DNA of 54,311 bases from Lentisphaerota bacterium (lineage in GTDB: Bacteria > Verrucomicrobiota > Lentisphaeria > Victivallales > Victivallaceae). Location: contig SUWF01000021.1 in the NCBI GenBank assembly GCA_015061575.1, forward strand, positions 1 to 54,311, in the 5' to 3' direction. Shown here piece after piece: positions 35,101-41,046 of this stretch. Position 1 is the stretch's first letter, and each line of letters starts with the position of its first letter. Below the pieces are notes generated by a model, which searched no databases, was not told the origin of the DNA, and saw only the letters and a list, made by a program, of their open reading frames with translations. The position numbers were made by a program, and so were the translations under genes.

Positions 35101-37979
35101 GCCCCACCGGCAAAAATATCAGCCTTTCCGCCGGAAACAACTTCAGTAGCAGATACCACGCCGGAAACATTCAACTGACCGGAAACCGTGTTGCTGACCG
35201 CCATTGCCCCGGAAGCTACATTAGCCACCCCGGCAGCAGCAATATCATTGACCGCAGCAAAACCGCCGCTGGCCACATTCAATTCACCTTCAACATAAGT
35301 ATTGGAAGCTACCCCGAGGGCGTTGACATTAGCCACCCCGCCGGAAACCACTTCATTGCCGACCGCCAAACCGCTGCCGTTGACATTCAACGTACCGGAA
35401 ACCGTATTGTTCTGAGCCGTGGCGCTGTAATTGACATTGACCACACCGCCAACGGCCACATCGGTCTTATCTGCCTTACCCTGATTATTGACATTCAATG
35501 TACCGGAAATTGTGTTCGCTTCCACCAAACCACCGCTGATGGCAGTCAATTCAGCACCGCTGGCCACCACAGTTTTGTTGGCCCGGCCGCCATCGGTAAC
35601 GGTCATTTTGCCGTGGAGATCAGTATCGATCGCCGAACCGCTGGCAGCAACTTCCAGCGTTGCACCGCTGGAAATCACAGTATTGGACGCCAACCCGCCG
35701 ACCGCATCACCAACTTTCATATCCCCGGCGACCCGGTTATCTTCGGCAATACCGCCGTTGGTCACCGCCAGATAACCGCCGGAAACCACTTCGGTGTTGC
35801 TGGCATAGGCGTTTGCAGCCCCAACATACATCGCTCCGGAAATAACGTTATCCAAAGCAGAACCATTGCTGCCATTGACCTGCAAAACCCCGCCGGAAGC
35901 AACAGTATTGCTCTGAGCGAGCGCATCAGCGCCCACACTCATGGAACCGCTGGATGCTACACTGTTATCCAGCGCCGAACCACCGTCAATGACTTCCAGT
36001 CGGCCGCCGGAAATAACTTCATTATCTTCAGCGCTGCCGCCCTGAACAGTCATAGCACCTGCCACATAGCTGCTGGAGGCACTGCCGGCATTACCGACAT
36101 ACAAGCTGCCGTGGACTTCGTTATCCAAAGCCGAACCGCCGCTTACGACGTCCATCGTACCGGACTGATGCGTTCCACCGACCAGACCGCTGCTGAGGAT
36201 AGTTTCAGAAACCACCCCGCCATTGGAAACCGTAACTTTACCACCGTTTTCCACGCTCACATTGTTGGCCGCAGCATTGTCATAAACACTCAACGCACCA
36301 CCGCTGCTTACATTCACAACGTCAGCCGCACCATTGTTGTATACATTGACCTGACCATCGGCCTGGATCTGAGTATCAGTTGCGCTGCCGCCATTTACAT
36401 TCATAGTACCGGCTACACTGTTGCCGTCAGCCAGCGCAGTTTCATAAACATTGAGCGTACCGCCGGAAATCACCGTATTGCTGTTGGCCACCCCGGCGCT
36501 GGATACGTTCATTACGCCGCCGATTTTGTTATCATCGGCCACCCCGCTGTTGAACACGTTGGCCGTACCGCCGGAAGCAATATCAGTGCGCAGGGCACTG
36601 CCGCCATCGACATTGAAAATACCGCCGCTGGATACATGCGTATCGCTTGCCATACCGTCTTTGTAGACATTGACCGTACCGCCGGATGAAATAAAGGTGT
36701 TGCGTCCGTATCCGCTGGATACATCCATAGTACCGCCGCTGGATACATAAGTGTTGCTGGCAATACCGCCGCTGATAATAACTGCACTGCCGCCATTGCG
36801 CACGATCGTTTCGACCGTGATACCACCTTTGACGTCGATCGTGTGCGATTCCAGCTGGAAGCCGGAAAGCACCCCGTTGACCATCGAAAACGACTGTCCG
36901 GCATAAACCCCGTTAACTGTCGTATAAAGAGCAACATCCATCTGCAGCACGCCGCCGGATTCGATCATCAGATTGGTAGCTGAACCGCCCTGTCCGATCG
37001 AAATTACCCCGCCTTCTTCAATCGTAATACTATCGGCCCAGCCGCTGGCAACACCAGTTCCGCTGTTGGGGTGCGTGGCAACTTCCAGCAAACCGCCGCT
37101 TGACACGGTCAAACCGGATACACTCCCGCCATCTACCACCACCGATGCGGCACTGAGGATATCGCCATCCACAAAAGACCCGGATTTGCGGACAGTGACC
37201 ACACCATCGCTGTCAACAATAGAATTTTCCACATAACCGCTGCTGTTGATCGTAAGAGTCCCGCCGCTGACGGTCATACTGTTGACCGAACCACCGCTGT
37301 AGACGATGACCGAACCACCGCTGACCACCGTAGTATCCAAACTGGACCCACCCTTGGATACATACATTACACCACTGATAACACCATTACTGTCAATACC
37401 TTCAGTAAGATACAGCTTAGCTCCGCTTTCGATGATCGTTTCGCTGGTGACTGCTCCACTGCTGACATAAGCGACCCCGCCCTTCATGATCGTTGTAGAA
37501 ATAGCCAAATCGCCGCCCATGCGCAGTGTACAGCCTTGGCTGACCCAGGTACTGTGAATTTCCGCCCCCGAGCCCAGCAGCATCGTACCTTTGAAGAACA
37601 CTCCTACAGCAGAACCAACGATCGCCCCTCCGGAAACCTTCTCAATAGTCGCTGTATTGCTGCCAACATGAGTAAAGGTAAAATCGCCCTCCGGACCGGT
37701 CACTGAAAAGATCGCACCGCTGGTCAGGTCAAGATTACTCCCGATCCCGCCGGGTTCAAAAATAACTTTACCACCGTTATTGATCGTAACATCAGATATT
37801 TTACCGCCTTCATAAAGAATAACAGTATAACCGTTGTTGACCGCAGTACCGGGATATACGTTCGGAGCCGAGATCCGGTATTCAATAGCACCGGCCTTCC
37901 GGGGCTCGAACTCGTTTTCCACCGGCATACCGCCGAGGCTGTTTTCCAACTTCACTTTGCCTTCATCAATAGTACTCAT
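23151..37979 (-). CDS. Giant AIDA-type beta-solenoid surface protein with C-terminal Ig/Fn3/FG-GAP modules
   Basis: 4942 residues from the ATG at 37979 (GGAAAGG at 8 nt). A TTG 20 codons upstream precedes the ribosome binding site and is rejected, so no classical signal peptide remains. Residues about 40-4380 are AIDA-type rungs of 17-20 residues, alternating 'NTIAGTLNVSGGSA' and 'EVVSGGVANVSGG' forms, expected to stack into a very long right-handed beta-solenoid. Two non-repeat inserts interrupt it (about 3640-3770 and 4080-4180). Then come Ig-like modules (about 4385-4540), a fibronectin III domain (4540-4640) and an FG-GAP/VCBS-like region with five Ca-binding-type loops ('DFNGDGFDD', 'DFDGDGKSD', 'DYNADGTSD', 'DFDGNGSAD', 'DINGDGTDD'). 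No autotransporter barrel or LPXTG ends the protein. The likely role is adhesion or surface coat. The export route is unknown; type I secretion is a guess. Confidence 0.9.
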   Translation of the reverse strand: MSTIDEGKVKLENSLGGMPVENEFEPRKAGAIEYRISAPNVYPGTAVNNGYTVILYEGGKISDVTINNGGKVIFEPGGIGSNLDLTSGAIFSVTGPEGDFTFTHVGSNTATIEKVSGGAIVGSAVGVFFKGTMLLGSGAEIHSTWVSQGCTLRMGGDLAISTTIMKGGVAYVSSGAVTSETIIESGAKLYLTEGIDSNGVISGVMYVSKGGSSLDTTVVSGGSVIVYSGGSVNSMTVSGGTLTINSSGYVENSIVDSDGVVTVRKSGSFVDGDILSAASVVVDGGSVSGLTVSSGGLLEVATHPNSGTGVASGWADSITIEEGGVISIGQGGSATNLMIESGGVLQMDVALYTTVNGVYAGQSFSMVNGVLSGFQLESHTIDVKGGITVETIVRNGGSAVIISGGIASNTYVSSGGTMDVSSGYGRNTFISSGGTVNVYKDGMASDTHVSSGGIFNVDGGSALRTDIASGGTANVFNSGVADDNKIGGVMNVSSAGVANSNTVISGGTLNVYETALADGNSVAGTMNVNGGSATDTQIQADGQVNVYNNGAADVVNVSSGGALSVYDNAAANNVSVENGGKVTVSNGGVVSETILSSGLVGGTHQSGTMDVVSGGSALDNEVHGSLYVGNAGSASSSYVAGAMTVQGGSAEDNEVISGGRLEVIDGGSALDNSVASSGSMSVGADALAQSNTVASGGVLQVNGSNGSALDNVISGAMYVGAANAYASNTEVVSGGYLAVTNGGIAEDNRVAGDMKVGDAVGGLASNTVISSGATLEVAASGSAIDTDLHGKMTVTDGGRANKTVVASGAELTAISGGLVEANTISGTLNVNNQGKADKTDVAVGGVVNVNYSATAQNNTVSGTLNVNGSGLAVGNEVVSGGVANVNALGVASNTYVEGELNVASGGFAAVNDIAAAGVANVASGAMAVSNTVSGQLNVSGVVSATEVVSGGKADIFAGGAANGNTVAGTMNLASGAAADITAVAEGGVLNVASGALAANNTVAGTMELEGTATVTEVAVSGVVNVSSGAFAQSNSVAGTMNVNAGAIAESVITSGGVVNLENKAVAENTQVAGEFNVTDATATVNDVQAGGVANIYSAGVANSNTVAGTLNVSGGAVNSTLVTSGGEANVYADGVATSNAVAQGGTANVYAGGKATSNMIAGALNVDGGAVEITEIVSGGSALVTNSGTATSNTVAGVMDVVSGGSALVNIAAAGGVINVNSDGYADDTTVSGILNVNGGTADDNNVVAGGVANLSAGAMNRNTVAGELNVIDGKATDNEVVTGGVANVTGGEMSSNTIAGTLNVTGGSAVITEVVAGGVANVSDSGYTSDTTVAGTLNVSGGSATDNEVVTGGVANVTGGEMSSNTIAGTLNVSGDSALVNEVVSGGVANVSDSGYTSDTTVAGTLNVAGGSATDNAVVAGGVANVTGGEMSSNTIAGTLNVSGGSALINEVVSGGVANVSDSGYTSDTTVAGTLNVAGGSATDNEVVAGGVANVTGGEMNSNTIAGTLNVSGGSTLITEVVSGGVANISDTGIATSNTVAGVMNVVSGGSAMENTVASNGAMNLSSGGWGSNTTVQDQGVLNVVGGFGKENVIQQGGTANVSENGLLEENTVSGTLNVANGGSASTTLINVGGVANVTSGGSAFYNIVSGALNVDGGMVENTDVAVAGSALVTNNGKAVSNTVAGVMDVVSGGSAQQTTVYSGGVMNASAGGSVSATEVAGTLNVLSDGKAQDTEVTVTGVANVLTGGVASGNVVSGKLNVDGGTAEVNEIAMGGSALVTNSGLAVSNTVAGVMDVVSGGSALNNKVTVTGEMNVLSAGYTSDTTVSGTLNVTGGSATDNDVVTGGVANITAGEISSNTVAGTLNVSGGLATVNEVFGGGVANVTGGEMSSNTIAGTLNVTGGSAVITEVVAGGVANVSVSGYTSDTTVAGTFNVSAGSATVNKIVTGGVANLTGGEMSSNTIAGLLNVSGGSALMNTVAVSGVANVYESGYTSNTVVSGELNVSGGLAVDNNIVTGGVANLTGGEMNTNLVAGTLNVSGGSALSNTVAVSGVANVYESGYTSDTVVSGVLNVSGGTAVVNDIASGGVGNLVTGQMTSNAVAGTLNVSGGVADETVVVLDGVMNVSGGSALNNTVIGTANVTGGYTSESLIYGTMNVATSGSAYSNTVSGTLNVLTGGSALDNTVHAMMNVDGGYASNTELTSNAVLNVLNSGALTENTSVGAGAAMNVSAGGSALVNTVDGVANIYSDGVAVSNTVAGVLNVSGGSVESTAVTSGGKANIYAGGSALLNNIAAGGEGNVYSGGTATSNAVAGVLNVLGGSVAETGVISGGVANVLSGEMTNNIIAGTLNVVDGTVLNTEVTSDGVANVSGGTVSSNTIAGELNVLGGSVNITEVTVDGTANVSGGTVTSNTIAGVLNVIAGSVNETEVVSGGTANVSGGTVTSNTIAGVLNVIAGSVNETEVVSGGTANVSGGTVVDNTIAGVLNVSNGTVQTTEVVTGGVANVFGGTVVDNTIAGELNVSDGVVQNTEVTVDGVANVTGGTVTNNTIAGELNVSGGFVQTTEVVTGGVANVFGGTVVDNTIAGKLNVSDGVVQNTEVTVDGVANVTGGTVTNNTIAGELNVSGGLVQVTEVVTGGVANVTGGEMSSNTIAGTLNVTGGVADNTLVMLDGLMNVDGGAANNNVIIGTANVNGGLTSESVIYGTVNVATSGSAFSNTVSGTLNVLAGGSAMDNNVYTVMNVDGGYASNTELFAGAVLNVANSGALTENTSVGAGAAVNVVSGGSALNNVIDGVANIVGGWMGDNQLNGEMNISDNGVASNTTVSGTLNVLTGGSALANKVYTYMNVDGGYTSDTEIFSGASASVANGGVAEKNIIDSGASMTVLAGGSAQDTTIIGDMTVLAGGSASINAISGTLNVDGGLVISNTLYEGGTLNLINGAIASANFGSGTLNVSNATIDETNINGTINVYAGGVAKNTTVNDVMNVFESGYAEKTSVTVSGTANIFAGAVALENTVDGILNVSGGYVNSTTVNTSGVVNVCSGGRADNNSVAGVMNINENALTVSTVVESDGRVYVNSNAQALYNDVLGTMVVYAGAEASYNTVSGTMEVDGIIASTTVAEAGTVNIYAGGSAMLKNVIAGTMNVNSGAFAQENTVETTGTLNVNNGGLISANLVSGTMNVNTGATAVVNTVAAGGTANVTGGIAEINLISGTVNVADGGWAIDNNIVKGGVLNANFGGVVSGNTVNGTLNVNAGSALVTVINADGVANVANSGYAQNTVINSAGTMNVTDNGLAESVNILSGGVLNTVADGTAEVITLNSGASVDGFTHVGENVAGITQQCDGEVTGVATDLNFSGVLNIGKGGAALRTIVSDGEMNISKGAQALNTLIANGTVTVSSGGYAGFAETAKLNAQDEAYGVKIQSGGHLVVESKGVADTIIMESGAQVADFGHIGSKSATVELMSGNRIAGVASGVDMTGTAEVGFGGTFLRGTINSGGTLNAWNGATVSSAIISNGAISANFGAEARDVTIVGGSMMLTSGANAYETVISSGASMGVGDGAMASGVVMRQGAWLAGFQHNSNNPTSAYIGMVSGGTYQTLVGSEYVTSSAGFLLGKTYGLDFFGSMYIGGGGETNNTIAREDATLHLYGNDRNFNASNLEAAFNAVVAQYNADVVDVNNADIDQRQAALLVGENNSTLTYEELTPGLRAEYDMLEAGRLTYLVEYAGLNGQDWREYLLFNYSGEAGAVINAIYGSAGYSIASAYYAQLDRGSLEVGLYGVASNTRVGTNGGDQITVGSGGMLLNTIVNNTSVTVMAGGYASALTVSRGDVTIGGNLNNLSHDSGSLVISSGAHVENMQASGVVDFTFTVASNTVISGTWNNVEINVSSAAGSSVLLPGFVGQNNVTAIVEAGGVISGMRTTGQIHVSSGGILSSSYINTSGVTQTYVGRGSAFVYDGGYADGVVISKYVSVELVSTTNRTDNNITYVSRFYDDVFENEIATMTVYSGGVVNNTLVERDAVLYISNGGVASNTVLAGNSHVSSLVVSQVSAGVITELYSSAVHLDPGAMVITSGGKAFNTQVGVIENAENLSDIRVDVTDLVDSAGGVFGLLDDAVRAEFAAQTTARVSSAVLEQAATLIPKAGVLTAAQADLQNVNIALGSAVLTGCQVKDLTVGGVITVNVSITADNLSDSIINSYAPPQTRTSNTVGSARITGGNVDNMIINGRGWVSASNAVLSNIEIAAGGRVIADSRSILTGRMNFAEGAVVSVYKGTIVDFDISQLTAAECTVTNPIMTNWSAINCHSEGGLMLSPNYTITVANNPTVGAYVLATNADGFNHFMTVQNADMEVLFSQVYIGQSFDHDDYKYSLSRNDGNIILTISSSADDTSVPTVEFTVYENGSDYTVEATFSDRVGIQRYNVNGGAWQNYTEAVTTTAGNTLNFKGIDSKNTEVNESITVTDAIAITADIVDVTSSDVTITAVSGGTLEYSLDSGLTWTAYTAPIVVDSNLTIDFKATVTNGAQTVVHYDSIKVENIDKAAPVTPAISSLALESANADGFTVKVSWLPVIDDGAAGVAGYKVYYGLDASKLDSTGWIDGNEVSINIDIWQQGEVFFQIMAVDKVGNESALSGVQSITVGGLDTTPGKTDFVIGKFDGANVTVGWADADEVFFYGDGEIKNSIELVDGTYLNGVGDFNGDGFDDMLLVGRDGNGNLLTFTDTAKTDGSFDSAVSGVIGNGWGIEGIGDFDGDGKSDVLISNPNAASGEVGLLSYWKEGQQAGEVLIGGFSNDWNIIDVADYNADGTSDMLWMNSFVGADSKVYNAYCTWSMDGANTWQMVSVANPDEWSYLASGDFDGNGSADIALINQEGVVGIWGVSNGAHDGSWTLASAVDLTVWEYVGVSDINGDGTDDIVWTHTETGATGSWIINDKKLSSWQSIATIA
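30121..30528 (-). repeat. Two tandem 204-bp repeat copies in the giant gene
   Basis: Copies begin at 30121 and 30325, exactly 204 bp (68 codons, four 17-residue rungs) apart, and are almost identical at DNA level. This is closer than protein constraint alone requires, so recent duplication or gene conversion is likely. Confidence 0.8.
30571..30774 (-). repeat. Two tandem 102-bp repeat copies in the giant gene
   Basis: Copies begin at 30571 and 30673. Each is 34 codons, encoding one pair of 17-residue rungs ('NTIAGVLNVIAGSVNET' and 'EVVSGGTANVSGGTVTS'). The copies are nearly identical. Confidence 0.75.
33385..34155 (-). repeat. About 3.7 tandem copies of a 207-bp repeat in the giant gene
   Basis: The marker GTTCC(G/A)GCAATCGT occurs at 33454, 33661, 33868 and 34075, each exactly 207 bp apart. 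One unit is 69 codons, about four rungs including 'GYTSDTTVAGTLNV' and 'GGVANVTGGEMSSNTIAG'. Similarity fades before 33385 and after about 34155. Confidence 0.85.
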
Positions 37980-38065
37980 ACTGCGTACCTTTCCCCATGT
38001 AAAACATGTATATATAATAAATAATAATTTTTTTATCAACTTTATGGCAAAATTGCACTCAGTCT

Positions 38066-38094
38066 ACTATAGCCTCCCAAAAGAAAATATGCAA
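38066..38094 (-). promoter_or_regulatory. Promoter of the giant gene
   Basis: On the minus strand TTGCAT, a 17-bp spacer and TATAGT give one of the best sigma70-like matches in the window. The predicted start is near 38059, giving a leader of about 80 nt. Confidence 0.65.
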
Positions 38095-38173
38095 ACTCTG
38101 TTTTTATTTTTTCCGGCAAATAAAACCAATATTTCTCAAAAAAAACCGTTTTTGTTCATTATCAGGCGATTTA

Positions 38174-38950
38174 TCAGGCAAATATCGCTTTTATCATGCG
38201 TACTTCAAAAGCAAAATCATCCAAATTATCCGGTGAGCGTTTGGGAGTTTCCAACGTTACCCAGCTATCGGGGGCGATCAGCTCCAGTGCCCGCCGCCAA
38301 TCCAGCTCGCCGCTGCCCAATGCGGTGTGCATATCCAATTCGTCATCGGCTTGCTGCAAATCAGACAAATGATGGATCTTTGGCCGCAGCGTTTCAAAAC
38401 GTTTGATCTCCTGCTCCCAATCCAATTTCAGCGAATTACTCATACACACGGTATGCGCCAGATCATGACAGCAGCGCAGCTTGAGGGTATCAAGCATATA
38501 TTTAAATTCTTCAAAAACCGCCCCCCGGCAGTGCAGATCTTCTCCATCCGGATACTGTTCCGGGTGCTGCCAGAAAGGTTTATTTTCCAAAATTATCCGT
38601 TCATCATGCAGCTGCGCCAGCTGGCGGATGGATTCTTCAACATTTCCGCCGGTGCCGCCATGACAAATGATCGTATCGCTGGATAATGAATCCGCATAAT
38701 TTTGCACTTCGCAGAAAATCTTCCGGTTGCTTGCGCTCAAACTTTTATCAGCCAGGTTAAAATTATGCGCCAGATGCGGAGCATGGATCACTTTGCGCCC
38801 CGGAAAATCCTTCCAGCGTGAACTTAATTCCAAACTGCCCGGCACCACATATATTTCAACAAAATCGCACAAATTCTGCTCCGCCAGACTCAACGCCGCC
38901 TGATAATGCGCCAGCGGATTTATCGACCAGACCTTTAATCCTGTAAACAT
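38174..38950 (-). CDS. Xylose isomerase-like TIM-barrel protein (sugar phosphate isomerase/epimerase family)
   Basis: 258 residues; TGGAG 7 nt before the ATG. The AP-endonuclease 2/sugar epimerase TIM-barrel family is suggested by metal-ligand-type motifs at strand ends: 'VIHAPHLAHNFNLAD', 'IICHGGTGGNVEESI', 'RIILENKP' (Glu), 'CHDLAHTVCMSN' (Asp, His), 'IHHLSD' (His), 'HTALGSGELDW' and 'WVTLETPK' (Glu). The family includes sugar epimerases, inosose enzymes and endonuclease IV; 'GSGELDW' is common in the epimerase-like branch. It is a single gene upstream of and divergent from the M55 peptidase gene. The substrate cannot be deduced. Confidence 0.78.
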   Translation of the reverse strand: MFTGLKVWSINPLAHYQAALSLAEQNLCDFVEIYVVPGSLELSSRWKDFPGRKVIHAPHLAHNFNLADKSLSASNRKIFCEVQNYADSLSSDTIICHGGTGGNVEESIRQLAQLHDERIILENKPFWQHPEQYPDGEDLHCRGAVFEEFKYMLDTLKLRCCHDLAHTVCMSNSLKLDWEQEIKRFETLRPKIHHLSDLQQADDELDMHTALGSGELDWRRALELIAPDSWVTLETPKRSPDNLDDFAFEVRMIKAIFA

Positions 38951-39045
38951 AAAAACACTCCATCAGTAAGAATCTTGTATTGCAACCGACACTATATACC
39001 TTAAATAAAAAAAAGCAAGTTTTACTTTTTTATTCCTCATAACTC

Positions 39046-39074
39046 TTGCATTTTCTTTGTTAAAGATGTATTGT
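39046..39074 (+). promoter_or_regulatory. Promoter of the M55 peptidase gene
   Basis: TTGCAT, a 17-bp spacer and TATTGT lie 40 bp before the ATG. Confidence 0.55.
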
Positions 39075-39113
39075 AAAACGAACTTTTTAACCACTCTAAC
39101 AGGAGTTGATATT

Positions 39114-39989
39114 ATGAAAATCATGATCCTTACTGATTTGGAAGGTCCTGCCGGTGTCAACGGCCGTTCTGACGGCATCGGTAATACCATGCTCAACCGC
39201 CCCACCGCCGATCTGGCGTTGGTCAACGAAGTCAACGCCGTCTGCCGGGGGCTGGTCGCCGCCGGTGCTGACGAAATCGTAGTCATGGATGGTCACGGCG
39301 GCAGCAACAGCATCGACATATTCAAACTGCACCCCAAAGCCAGCTTGATGCAAGTCGGCGACTGGTCGCCCATGGTCATTCTGGACGGCAGCTATGACGC
39401 ATTCATCCAACTGGGCTGCCACGCCATGCAGTCTTCCGGTGCTTACATGTGCCACACTTTCAACAGTCACGGCGTAGCTGAAATGCGTTTCAACGGCGAA
39501 CAGATCGGCGAAATCGGTATATCTTCACTTGCAGCTGCCTACTTTAATGTGCCAACCATTATGGTATCCGGCGATGATGCAGCCTGCCACGAAGCACGGG
39601 CTTTTCTGGGCGATGGTCTGGAAGTCGTTCCCACCAAAGCCAGCATCAACCGTTACAGCACAGTAAACTATCCGGTGGAAGAAGTTTACCGCAATCTGGA
39701 AGCCGCCGCCGAACGGGCTTTGCGTAATTTGGATAAAGCTGTCTGCCCGCAACTGCCGGAACATTGCGAATTGATCGTGCGCATGATGTGCCCCAATCAC
39801 GCCAACGGCCCAGAACGGCTGGGGATAGAGCGGCTGGATGAAGTAACTTTGCGCTACAAAGATGATGATTTTATGGAAGTCTGGGCTCAACGCAACGGTT
39901 GGGCTCCGGGTGTGCATAAGCGCAAATTCAATATGAATCCCAACTGGCTTCACCCGTACACGCTGGCCCGGTCAGCTTTCAAGGATTGA
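39114..39989 (+). CDS. M55-family D-aminopeptidase (DppA-like)
   Basis: 291 residues from the ATG at 39114 (AGGAG at 8 nt); a start 19 codons earlier lacks a ribosome binding site. Zinc ligands and catalytic residues of B. subtilis DppA are all found at nearly the same numbers: Asp8 and Glu10 in 'TDLEGPAG', His61 in 'MDGHGGSN', His103 in 'GCHAM', His114 in 'CHTFNSHG' (family nucleophile) and Glu133 in 'IGEIG'. M55 enzymes are ring-shaped decamers that release N-terminal D-amino acids, for instance from D-Ala-D-Ala or peptidoglycan-derived peptides. No transporter gene (dppB-E) is adjacent. Its last 18 bp overlap the 3' end of the opposing perR-like gene. Confidence 0.92.
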   Translation: MKIMILTDLEGPAGVNGRSDGIGNTMLNRPTADLALVNEVNAVCRGLVAAGADEIVVMDGHGGSNSIDIFKLHPKASLMQVGDWSPMVILDGSYDAFIQLGCHAMQSSGAYMCHTFNSHGVAEMRFNGEQIGEIGISSLAAAYFNVPTIMVSGDDAACHEARAFLGDGLEVVPTKASINRYSTVNYPVEEVYRNLEAAAERALRNLDKAVCPQLPEHCELIVRMMCPNHANGPERLGIERLDEVTLRYKDDDFMEVWAQRNGWAPGVHKRKFNMNPNWLHPYTLARSAFKD

Positions 39990-40397
39990 GCTGCAGCTTT
40001 GACAGCGGCCCCGGCAGCAAAGATGGATCTGCGTGACCTGAAAACCATCCGGTAAACCGTGGATCTTTTCGACCGGGGCAACTCCTTCCGGCGGAAAAAG
40101 ATCGTACACTTTGCCACACTCCATACACTTGAAATGGGCGTGGCTTTTTATATTGGCATCAAAACGCAATTCACCGTCTTCGATGATGACCTCCTGAATT
40201 GCCCCGGCCAAAACCAGCCGTTTGACCGTGTTATACACTGTAGTGCGGGATATAGCCGGCAGCTGCTCCAACACCGATTGATAGATGGTATCAACCGTGG
40301 GATGAACAGGATTTTTTTTCAGAAAATCATAGATAGCTACCCGCTGTGGTGACGGCGAAACCCCCAACGATCTTAAATATGCAGCACATTCTTGCAT
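39972..40397 (-). CDS. perR: PerR-type peroxide-sensing Fur-family repressor
   Basis: 141 residues from the ATG at 40397, with GAGG 5 nt before it; an in-frame GTG two codons earlier overlaps this site. The winged helix has 'SPQRVAIYDFLKKNP' and 'ISRTTVYNTVKRLV'. All five regulatory-metal ligands of B. subtilis PerR (His37, Asp85, His91, His93, Asp104) are matched with a constant offset of five: His32, Asp80, His86, His88, Asp99. The structural zinc site is present as 'CMEC' (91-94) and 'CQSC' (132-135). Asp99 rather than Glu favours PerR over Fur. It is the second gene after rubrerythrin; PerR-box sequences precede that gene, so autoregulation and peroxide induction are likely. Confidence 0.88.
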   Translation of the reverse strand: MQECAAYLRSLGVSPSPQRVAIYDFLKKNPVHPTVDTIYQSVLEQLPAISRTTVYNTVKRLVLAGAIQEVIIEDGELRFDANIKSHAHFKCMECGKVYDLFPPEGVAPVEKIHGLPDGFQVTQIHLCCRGRCQSCSSILES

Positions 40398-40420
40398 AAC
40401 CACCTCTTTTTAGCCGAAAA

Positions 40421-40453
40421 GGCCATATACTCCCACCCCGGGAATATATGGCC
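40421..40453 (-). terminator. Hairpin between rubrerythrin and perR
   Basis: A 14-bp stem (GGCCATATAYTCCC type, one G-U pair) with a 5-nt loop is followed on the minus strand by only four T residues. It could be a partial terminator that lowers perR expression relative to rubrerythrin, or an RNA-stability hairpin. Confidence 0.55.
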
Positions 40454-40463
40454 CGATAACTGA

Positions 40464-41015
40464 TTATTTACCGAAGTAACGCTTGAGCAAACCGGCAAAA
40501 CCGGCACCGTGACGGGCTTCGTCCTTACTCATTTCATGCACAGTGTCATGAATGGCATCATAACCGAGTTCCTTGGCCCGCTTGGCAATATCAAACTTAC
40601 CGGCACAGGCTCCGGTTTCAGCTTCGACCCGCATTCTCAAGTTCTTTTCGGTGCTGGAGCTGAGGACTTCGCCGAGCAATTCAGCAAACTTGGCGGCATG
40701 TTCAGCTTCTTCCCAGGCATAGCGCTTGTAAGCTTCCGCAATTTCAGGATAACCTTCACGATCAGCCTGACGGCTCATGGCCAGATACATACCCACTTCC
40801 GTACATTCGCCCATAAAATGAGCTTTCAAGCCTTCACGGACTTCCGGATCGATGTTATCGTGACCGCCGATAAAATGCTCACAGGCAAACTTGATTTCAC
40901 CATTATTTTCGGCCTGAACCGTAAACTTGCTGGCCGGAGCCTTGCACTGGGGACAGGCTTCAGGAGCATTATCACCTTCATGAACATAACCGCAAATCGA
41001 ACACACATACTTCAT
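40464..41015 (-). CDS. Rubrerythrin with N-terminal rubredoxin domain (reverse rubrerythrin)
   Basis: 183 residues; AAGGG before the ATG. The rubredoxin-type Fe(SCys)4 centre is at the N-terminus ('CSICGY', 'CPQCKAP'; Cys 5, 8, 21, 24). The ferritin-like four-helix di-iron domain follows, with Glu/His ligands in '[15 protein letters not shown]', '[12 protein letters not shown]', '[11 protein letters not shown]' and 'MSKDEARHG'. Classical rubrerythrin has the opposite order, with rubredoxin at the C-terminus; this arrangement is that of the reverse rubrerythrins of anaerobes, which reduce H2O2 and O2 with NADH through electron-transfer partners. First gene of a two-gene operon with perR, with two PerR-box-like operators in the promoter. 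Confidence 0.93.
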   Translation of the reverse strand: MKYVCSICGYVHEGDNAPEACPQCKAPASKFTVQAENNGEIKFACEHFIGGHDNIDPEVREGLKAHFMGECTEVGMYLAMSRQADREGYPEIAEAYKRYAWEEAEHAAKFAELLGEVLSSSTEKNLRMRVEAETGACAGKFDIAKRAKELGYDAIHDTVHEMSKDEARHGAGFAGLLKRYFGK

Positions 41016-41046
41016 TTTTTTTGCCCTTTCATTTTTATTTGCTATT

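Noticed and set aside
23232..36689. Long open frames (657-784 residues) on the plus strand opposite the giant gene, for example 27039-29393
   Set aside because: They are antisense mirrors of a repetitive gene whose composition removes stop codons from the opposite strand. They lack ribosome binding sites, promoters and protein-like domains, and they mirror the rung periodicity.
25440..36900. CRISPR array or non-coding satellite
   Set aside because: The repeats are in-frame, vary at silent sites and encode regular protein rungs; there are no spacer-repeat units or cas genes.
23151..37979. Classical type V autotransporter
   Set aside because: No C-terminal 12-strand barrel motif or terminal aromatic residue; the protein ends in FG-GAP-like repeats.
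37980..38039. Upstream TTG start of the giant protein giving the hydrophobic N-terminus 'MIKKLLFIIYTCFTWGKV'
   Set aside because: It looks like a signal peptide, but the stretch is AT-rich leader DNA that contains the ribosome binding site of the ATG at 37979, and no ribosome binding site precedes the TTG. It is noted as the main alternative because it would change the export question.
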